Notes under the pieces: generated by a model
What the model was told of the DNA's origin: nothing
Database searches by the model: none
What the model saw: the letters and a program-made list of their open reading frames with translations, nothing else
Made by a program: the position numbers and the translations under genes
Shown: piece by piece, positions 56,366 through 64,000 of the stretch
Position numbering within the stretch: the first letter of the stretch is position 1
Layout of the letters: each line of letters begins with the position of its first letter
Source: Tubulanus polymorphus
Taxonomy: Eukaryota; Nemertea; Palaeonemertea; Tubulaniformes; Tubulanidae
Reading direction: 5' to 3'
Assembly (NCBI RefSeq): GCF_964204645.1
Contig: NC_134033.1
Location: 12,836,155 to 12,900,154, forward strand
Length of the DNA: 64,000 nucleotides

Positions 56366-59351
56366 TCAAATGACCGATTCTTTATTGTCGCCATTACTAC
56401 CGACACTTCCGATGCTATCGCTTCCGCAAATGTGCATTTCGATTTCGGACAGTCGTTGCTCGACCTCCCATTGCTGTTGATTCAGTTTAATGCTCATCGT
56501 GGCGTTCTCCGTCTCCAGGTGCACCAGACGTTCGCGCAGACGCTGTATCTCCTGCAGTAGAATCTCGCTCGACGGATCCCTCGATAACGATTGGCTGCTG
56601 GAAGTCAAGTGTGAACTGTACGGTATGCTCAGCGTGTTTAACGGTTGGTTCGGACTGAGACTGACGTGCGCGTGGCCCGGCGAGTATAAGTTCGAAACGC
56701 TCAGCGGCGAATAACTCGGCGATAAGTTTCTAATGGGAAGAGTGTGTTGTGAATGGTGCGATGCGGCAGGTGACAATTTTGGCGATATCAGGCCGGCTCC
56801 GAATGTCTGCAATGGGATATTATCCGTAAGTATGTTTGGCGGCGCCACAATCGACCCAGACGGGCCTTGTATTCCGATATTCGGTACCTGGTGCGACGCG
56901 AGCGGTCTTTGAAACGTTGTCAATTGCATTGGCGATGCTGGCGGGGTCAAGGTTACATGAGGCGATTTCGGAAACGAGGTTTCGGTGCCGTTTGACGTCA
57001 CCGAGGACGTGGTGACGGACTGAGTGATGTGGTCGTGTTGACCGGATTTTGGCGGTAATTCCGAGTCTTCAGCGACGTGGTGATGTATCTCGTTATTGTC
57101 ACTAGTGGTGGATGGATGCGACCCGGATAAATTACCAGCGCTGGCGCTGTGCGAGTGCACGGCTAATCCACCCGTCGAGGCCGTTAAGCCCCGAGCGTAC
57201 GCGAGTGCCATGTTTTCTATCGGGATTTTCCCGGCGGATTCAACTAATCCCGGTGTACTTTTACTCCGACTTAAAGCAGCTGAAAAACATGACAAATACG
57301 ATTTTAATCCGGCGGGTAATTCAACACCAGCAGGTTCGAATCCCTGCATGAGAGGATATTATTATGCGTCCTAAGCGCAGAGAATATACAAATGCTTTAC
57401 GCGGATTAAAAAGTCGCACAATAAAACTTTTATATAGATAGAAATGTGTTAAAATGAACACATCCTCTCAAAAATAATTTCAAAAATTTATCAAAAATGT
57501 TATGAGTTATGGAATGTATTTAATTACAACACGCCAAAATCCACTTTTGAAAACGCCAATATTGATGACGTAGTGTACATCGAATCCCCAATATAACGCA
57601 TACTAGGTGTCAATGTATATAATTCTTAGGGTTTTTACGGCGTCAAAAAATTCTATCGTGAGACTTTTTTTCATGAATCTATATCGTTTTCATGGAGTGT
57701 TTCATTCGACTGATAAAGAAACGGAAATAATCATACTCACCTTTTTCCAGGGGAGCTTTTTTATATTTTTCTAAACGTTTGACGGCGATGGATTCAAGTT
57801 TTACTCGGGCCGCCGGATACTCCTTCAATACGTCCCACATGTCCTTTTTCGATAAACAAAACAGATCGGAATAACCGACCGACCGAACGGATGCCGTTCG
57901 GCGATTTCCGGCCGTGCCCATGTTGAGAATACTTATTTCTCCGAAATAGCTGCCTGGCTTCAGCGTAGCCAATATTGTTCTGCCGTTTTCGGCTACCACC
58001 TGCAGGCGACCTCTATTGACGATGTACATTTCTTTGCCAACCTCCCCTGAAAATAATGAAAAGCAGGCGTTGAAAGAACAAACTAACGTTTATTTTTCAC
58101 CAACGAGGACACCCAGTTATTGTTGTTAGCGGCCATTTCGCAGACGGTTCCATCACGTTATAGAAACAGAACACACAGATTGTGAAACGGGCAACAGGTC
58201 CTTACTTGAAATTCTAAAACTGGTATTGTATCTAAGCCGCGCGGTCATGAAAGCGTTCTTATTCATGAATAACAGTTGTCACCCCAAAATATTTGAACTA
58301 ATTTGTATCCGGTACGAACAGTCGCTACTATGGGACACCGGCAACGCTACAGAGGGAAGAGATGATTCAGTGATAATCCGCCAGGATCGCTAGTGTACTG
58401 GTTACCGCGCTTCAATTTTTTCTTCATTTCCATTCAATTTTTCTCATTAGTAAATCAATTTTCTGTGAAATTTGTAAAATACACCGAGTGGGAAAGGAAG
58501 GGAATCTTATTTCTATCCGATGACTCGTTTGATAATTTTTCGGATTTGGAAGCCTAAAAATCAAGTGTGAATTTCATCAAAAATGAACTGACCCAGTGTT
58601 TGTCGCGCCATCTGGAGGTCAGCCAAAAAACGACTGTAAGATATTCACCGCTTTTCTTCACGTGAACAGCGCATATACGCGTGTATACGTCATTACGCTA
58701 ATTTGGTAATGCTACACCGCTTTTCTTCACGTGAACAGCGCATATACGCGTGTATACGTCATTACGCTAATTTGGTAATGCTAAAGATTTGGAGCGAATT
58801 CCTCGTGAATTCGAACACAAGCATTTTTCAGATTCCTCGAGGACTCCGAAGTATTTTTCCTATTCAATTTGCCGTCAAAAATATTTCGAACATTTCCGCG
58901 AATTCCTTCGAGGAATCTCTGAATAACTAAGCGAACAACGAAAATTCCCTTGACAATTGAAAAAAAAACTAGAGAAAAAAGATGCATCTGATGAATAAAT
59001 AAAGGAATTCTGATGGACACGTCAAGCACGCGCACGCGCGTCGGAGGTATTCATTACCTTTTCTGCATATGAAATCGCCAGGCGAGAACAGGACGGGACG
59101 TAAACGCAATACGAGCTCGCATAGGAATCCTGGATCCGTATTCTGGAATATTTCTACTCGTTTCAGTGTGTCTAAGTGTACGTGTATGGCTATCTCAGCT
59201 TTTAGTTTGTCCGGCAACAGGCTGAGAGTTTTCTCTTCGTCCGTCGACTTGTGACTCGTCCACAGGTAGTCGAACCACTTGATGACGCGGTCTTGCAACT
59301 TCAGCGGCACCCGCCGTAACGACATGTAGGTCTTGACACCGTCCAGTTTGG
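56366..59351 (-). CDS. Cyclic-nucleotide-gated channel, CngL-like: C-linker, ligand-binding domain and C terminus
   Basis: CNG channels are tetrameric cation channels opened by cGMP/cAMP. Three exons are present: 59351-59058, 58046-57741, 57279-56366 (all phase 1 joins). Exon 1 encodes [20 protein letters not shown] and [10 protein letters not shown] (C-linker), then [20 protein letters not shown] and [20 protein letters not shown] (start of the cyclic-nucleotide domain). Exon 2 has the binding cassette: [13 protein letters not shown] and the key Arg in NRRTASVRS, then [16 protein letters not shown]. Exon 3 begins [20 protein letters not shown] and has a long Ser/Pro/His-rich tail and a terminal coiled coil ([16 protein letters not shown]). 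The [11 protein letters not shown] stretch and leucine-rich end fit the invertebrate CngL group rather than CNGA rod/cone channels (inference from memory). The transmembrane exons lie upstream, beyond or not found in the window. Confidence 0.93.
58646..58783. repeat. Perfect 69-bp tandem duplication
   Basis: CACCGCTTTTCTTCACGTGA...TTTGGTAATGCTA occurs twice head to tail (58646-58714, 58715-58783) in a CNG intron. Identity suggests a recent event. Contains CACGTG and the palindromic-like TATACGCGTGTATA. Confidence 0.95.
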
Positions 59352-60226
59352 CTGCAATGAAAAATATTTTTATAACTCTTCCGAAGAAAATATTATACTA
59401 ATTGTATTTACAGTTGGATCATTACGATGGAATTCGAACCTTGAGCCAGATCCACAGGTTGCCGGTAAAATAGCGCCCCTGGAATATTTTCATGGTCCTC
59501 TCATTTTGATATAACTTACAGGGCACTGTTACCATGAACCTCCTCACTTTGAGGTTTAGATCATCAGTAAACTGGTGTTATAGATTGGTATTACCTTTAA
59601 CCCGGGGGTTAACTCAATTGATAATGAATTATGTATGCCCCCGGGTTTAAGGTAATGCCAGTCTAAAAAACCGGGCCCAGGGGGTTAAATCAATATCATT
59701 GGCCTCAGGCTTACTCGGTCCCGGTCAACATGTCACTTTTTTCAAATTTATTTGGGAAAAATCGTCTAGCCACTTCTTAAAAGTTCCCTAATTCCCAAGT
59801 ACGTTCCCCGAATGTTAGGGTACATTCCTAATGGTTAGGGTACAAAAACTGGTCGATGAAAAAAACCAGACGACCTATCAATTTCAGGAAAAACAGAAGC
59901 GTTTTTTATTTGGATACAACCTTCCTGCGGTGTATGAAATATACAATGTGACTGTGAAAGTCTGGTTTGTTTTCATTGAATAGTAAAAGTAGTATCCAAT
60001 AAATTGCCATTACGCGATGCTACTGGGAATAAAGCGAACTCTGGTAAACACACTTCAGCAACTAACGAACTACGTTTCTATCTCGTGGAAAGGTACTCAT
60101 AGAACCTGCCTGCGAAATTTCAAATGTCGTTTGCTTTACTTAATCAAATGTTAGTTTAGTAACCAATACAATGACAGTGATGATGATATTCAGGCGTTGT
60201 ATGATACGCGCATGCATATCTACGTC

Positions 60227-60230
<4 letters not shown>

Positions 60231-60290
<60 letters not shown>

Positions 60291-60705
60291 CCTCCCTCCC
60301 TCCCTCCCTCCCTCCCTCCCTCCCTCCCTCCCTCCCTCCCTCCCTCCCTCCCTCCCTCCCTCCCTCCCTCCCTCCCTCCCTCCCTCCCTCCCTCCCTCCC
60401 TCCCTCCCTCCCTCCCTCCCTCCCTCCCTCCCTCCCTCCCTCCCTCCCTCCCTCCCTCCCTCCCTCCCTCCCTCCCTCCCTCCCTCCCTCCCTCCCTCCC
60501 TCCCTCCCTCCCTCCCTCCCTCCCTCCCTCCCTCCCTCCCTCCCTCCCTCCCTCCCTCCCTCCCTCCCTCCCTCCCTCCCTCCCTCCCTCCCTCCCTCCC
60601 TCCCTCCCTCCCTCCCTCCCTCCCTCCCTCCCTCCCTCCCTCCCTCCCTCCCTCCCTCCCTCCCTCCCTCCCTCCCTCCCTCCCTCCCTCCCTCCCTCCC
60701 TCCCT

Positions 60706-60760
<55 letters not shown>
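60231..60760. repeat. (CT)n(CCCT)n(CT)n microsatellite, 530 bp
   Basis: About 55 bp CT, then about 428 bp of uninterrupted CCCT (60286-60713, roughly 107 copies), then CT to 60760. Translates as Leu/Pro/Ser or Gly/Arg/Glu repeats in all frames, which are artefacts. On the CNG sense strand it is (GGGA)n. Confidence 0.98.
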
Positions 60761-60762
<2 letters not shown>

Positions 60763-61082
60763 GGGCCCCTGTCGGCGCGAATCAATTTAATGTAATTACT
60801 TGCAATCAATTTCGACGGATAAATCCCTTCCCCGAAAATTTGGAAAACGTAATTGCTTTTATCACCATCTGTTCCGATCGACACAATATCACCCGATGTC
60901 AAACGCCATATTTATTAATTAGGTATTTCTTTTAATAAACGGTTATTTTTAAACTGTTAACATCGATCTGGTGCTGGTAGGCTCAATAAGCGTGACGAAG
61001 ATGAAAATCTCATTAACGAGGGAAACATTGTCTTCCACATTTCATTGTTACATAATGGCGTTTTTTCCGCATTGACTTTTAT

Positions 61083-61135
61083 TCACCTGATGAAGCTTCT
61101 ATACACTAGCAGCGAAAGCTCGTACGACAATAAAA
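61083..61135. mobile_element. Penelope-like element end with hammerhead-like motif
   Basis: CACCTGATGAAGCTTC, then ACTAGCAGCGAAAGCTCG and an AATAAAAT tail. CTGATGA and GAAA are in order but the intervening helix is only about 3 bp. The rest of the element is not present. Confidence 0.3.
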
Positions 61136-64000
61136 TAGTTACAGCTTTAAAGTAATACTCGTCTCGTTGTGTTCATCCTACGCCTGGGTGACACCGGGCT
61201 CCTCTACGAATCTAATCATTTCATTGTGATCAAATCTCTCACTTATGTTGTGTATAGTTTAGTCGGAGATGAGATGCACTTTATATACTTGTGTGCCCAT
61301 ACTTCGAAACGATACGACAAATATATAGGGACCTATCTTATTTCATCCCATCCTATTAATAAGCTGGGTACCTTTTAATTCTAATAGAAAAACCCTAGTA
61401 AATCTGGTAAGCCCATTTTTATCTCAAGTAAACATCACGCTATCACTGTACAAGTATTGCCCAAAAGGCAAAAGGGTAAAGTGAATTAAATTTATAGCGT
61501 TATTCATAGTTTATAGTGTTATTTATAGCCGTGTTTACGTAATAAACCATTTTACAGTTGCTAGCCGCCATTTTGTTAGGGTACTTTTGTCCTGTATTGT
61601 TGGGTCATTATTTTCTCCTTTTTAGAAACTATTTGTGATGCGTGTTTATCATATCTCATCTGTCCCTGGATGGATTTTGACAGTTTTAACAACATTTAAA
61701 GCGTGTGAATCTGTGCTATTATAGTCCATCCTACACAAATTCATGTATTTACACATATATCGTATAATGTTTTTCTGCGCTCTAAGCAAATGTCTTTTTG
61801 CAGAGCGATAAACCAATTTTCTACATTTCATGTAAATCGTAAGTTCGGTTTTTTTTTGTTTCTACCATCATGCAGCTAGTCAAACAGTTAAACTCTATTT
61901 CAGAGTTCCGGAATTATCGGAAGCTACAAATAATGAAACAGGAGCCAGCGGTGATGGAGTAAGGGTGATTGAAACGATACATTATTCGAGCTTTTTTCGA
62001 TTCTTCAAGTAGGTTTTCTGAAAAATAGCTCGAAGGACACAGATACATTTCGAGTTTCTGTATTCTTCAAGAAGGTTTTTTAAACCTACCGGAAGAATAG
62101 AAAAAAACCTATTGAAGAATAGGAAAGGACCTACTTGAAGGATACAAAAGCTCGAAATGTATCCATTGATTCGGGGCCGAAATGACTCTTAAAATAATAT
62201 ACAGATTGACGCAGAAACATGTTAAATATCTGAGAACCACTTAAGTGTATTGTATTTTTTTTCGAAGGATTAATTCCCCGACACAAATGTTGAAAATTAT
62301 CTGATTTGTCCTTAAACGAGCATTTATTCAAATGTGACGGTACGTTAAACGCGCTCTGATTGGTCCGTAAACGAGGCATTTCTGTTAATCGACCAATAAG
62401 AATTGCCCGTGACCGCAAAATCAGATCGTCGTGTTCTTCTTCTGTCTGCGGGGTGAATTCAGCAATTTTTTATCGACTCCAACATAAGAGTGCGCGCGTC
62501 TCTGTGATCACGAGAGGGTATAGAATTACTCGCTCCGGTGAAGAATTTCCAGTGACAGCCTAGACACATACGTGTAGATATACGTATACGCGTATACGAG
62601 TTCATCTCGTATTATACAATTATCGGTAACCGATACCAGAAAACGCGTCTCCACTCGTCGTCACACACACACATCTGCATTACACACCTTTCTTCTAGCC
62701 GTACAAGCAAAAACGGTTCAAGAACTACGACCCGACAACGCGTGTAGTGAGAAAAAAACATACGCCGAGGAACTGTCGACGCAGAACGACAAAGATTTGC
62801 TTTTTCTAGAGATGGGTCGATCATCGGCGACGTGTGTTGCCAATGACAACTCTCCGTAACGACAGTGTGCTAAGTCAGAATGTCTTCGGCTACATTAAAC
62901 AATATTGAACATCGTTAAACAGATTATTAAGCTACTACCAGTTCTCGGCTTGTTTTCACTATATTCGAGACGCTGTTGTTGTGCGCGGGTACGACGCTTT
63001 TAACAATGTCTCGTCTCCCTGAGAGATAGAGCGAGGGAGATAGATAGTCGCCATCTTTGCCGATTTTAGGGTGATGAGAATTACTATTCCTAGTGCCCCT
63101 CGACGCCGGAGTTTGGAAGTCTCGCAGCCTTTGCTCGAAACAATGGCGTTTTTTACGACGTTTGTTAGCTCGATAATTGGAAATTCTCATCTAATTGTCG
63201 CCAAGGAAACACCGGAAATTAAACGGCGGAACGACGCCATTCTCGGCAAAACACCATCGGTCGACTCGGAATGTCGATTGAGATCACGTAGGACGGTGTA
63301 GAGTTGGTGGACGAGAAATAAGTTGAGCAGTAAGCGTTCGTTTAGCTTTTGAGTAAGGCTCCATCATTCCGATCTCCCACCAGCTGCCCCCCCCCCAATC
63401 TCCATCCCGCACATACTACTACCTCCCTGCTTTTTAGATTTGAACCAGCTTTCGACATCGACTTCAAGATATATACAACCATTAGTTCAACCACAATCCA
63501 ACTACTGGACGAGAATATAGAAAAAAATGTTTAGAAATGCACGATTTCGTGTCATGAACGAACGAATCACTCGTGGGCCTAGAAACAAGTTCAAAAGGTT
63601 CGTTTATACATTTCATAGAAATGAACATGTGCAACATAATGATATTTACAACTACAAGAGTGAGAATAATCAATTAAGATGCTGGACAAAATGAATGGTG
63701 TACGAAGATGATTTACATGAGGGCAAAGCAAAGGAAAGTAAGGCCGCCGACGCGAGGACCGAGAAGAGGAAGAAATGAATACGAATATTGCTGAACAGTG
63801 TTGTTACCCGATGCAGGTGGGAATGTTTTTGTTGAATCGATATAAAATGAAAGCTTCCGACTTTCAGACGCATGCAGGCGGGCGATAAGTAGTTCGCATG
63901 GAATGATTAGTAGCATATATCTATACACGGCTGGCGTTCATATCAGCGGCAAGACGACATAAAAATCATGGACCGAATCCCGAACAATTTTTCCGATTCG

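Larger units (their letters stand above)
59352..64000. other. Upstream intron or flank of the CNG gene; no exon recognised
   Basis: No CNG transmembrane or pore exon could be found, so a long intron probably extends past the window. Contains a palindromic repeat (59560-59690), a 530-bp microsatellite, a Penelope-like end (about 61083-61135) and inverted blocks at 62000-62160. The stretch 62440-63300 is somewhat more CpG-rich, but I see no gene in it. Confidence 0.5.

Noticed and set aside
60197-60902. ORFs of Pro-Ser-Leu or Gly-Gly-Arg-Glu repeats, including a 45-residue non-repetitive start on the minus strand
   Set aside because: Produced by the CT/CCCT tract. The non-repetitive part (near 60770-60900) has no recognised domain, does not resemble CNG transmembrane exons and lacks a confirmed splice context.

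Overview
The window is animal nuclear DNA. Its genes have introns with GT-AG junctions and conserved metazoan domains. Between them lie many simple repeats, MITEs and tRNA-derived SINEs. The gene set is a PAK kinase with a fly-like N terminus, an NR2E/HR83-like nuclear receptor, a CngL-like cyclic-nucleotide channel, and catalytic-domain-free secreted proteins. Together with the SINE and Penelope-like repeat style, this suggests a marine protostome, most likely a lophotrochozoan such as a mollusc, annelid or relative. That taxon call is inference, not proof.

Layout. Positions 1-23004 (minus) hold the 5' half of a p21-activated kinase gene. It has the Nck-type proline motif, the CRIB/autoinhibitory segment and a Ser/Thr/Gly linker built from very small symmetric exons. 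The kinase domain lies beyond the left edge. Its introns carry minisatellites, (TA)n arrays, a 480-bp polypurine block, a TTAA-flanked MITE, foldback elements and SINEs. A tRNA-Leu lies at 26.3 kb. Positions 27688-34436 (plus) hold a nuclear receptor in seven exons, whose first intron hosts two antisense tRNA-Ala genes created by a local duplication. Convergent to it, 35627-37781 (minus) encodes a secreted precursor with ten GPRPD units, most of them bounded by Lys-Arg. This is the most unusual gene here.

Positions 39857-46000 (minus) encode a secreted protein that is essentially one four-bladed hemopexin domain behind a furin-type RVKR site. Divergent from it, 48182-49988 (plus) encodes a secreted Cys-rich protein with a Lys-rich tail. 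A 36-bp minisatellite lies between their 5' ends. Positions 50-56 kb are mostly repeats, with one possible terminal exon. Positions 56366-59351 (minus) are the last three exons of a cyclic-nucleotide-gated channel. The rest, to 64000, looks like its upstream intron or 5' flank, with a 530-bp CT/CCCT microsatellite.

There are no operons. The genes are functionally unrelated signalling genes (PAK, receptor, channel) mixed with lineage-type secreted proteins. For five genes I joined exons by hand. In the three that appear complete apart from untranslated ends (GPRPD precursor, hemopexin protein, Cys/Lys-rich protein), and in the receptor, the summed coding lengths are multiples of three and every junction keeps phase. 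Exact ends of first and last exons are less certain.
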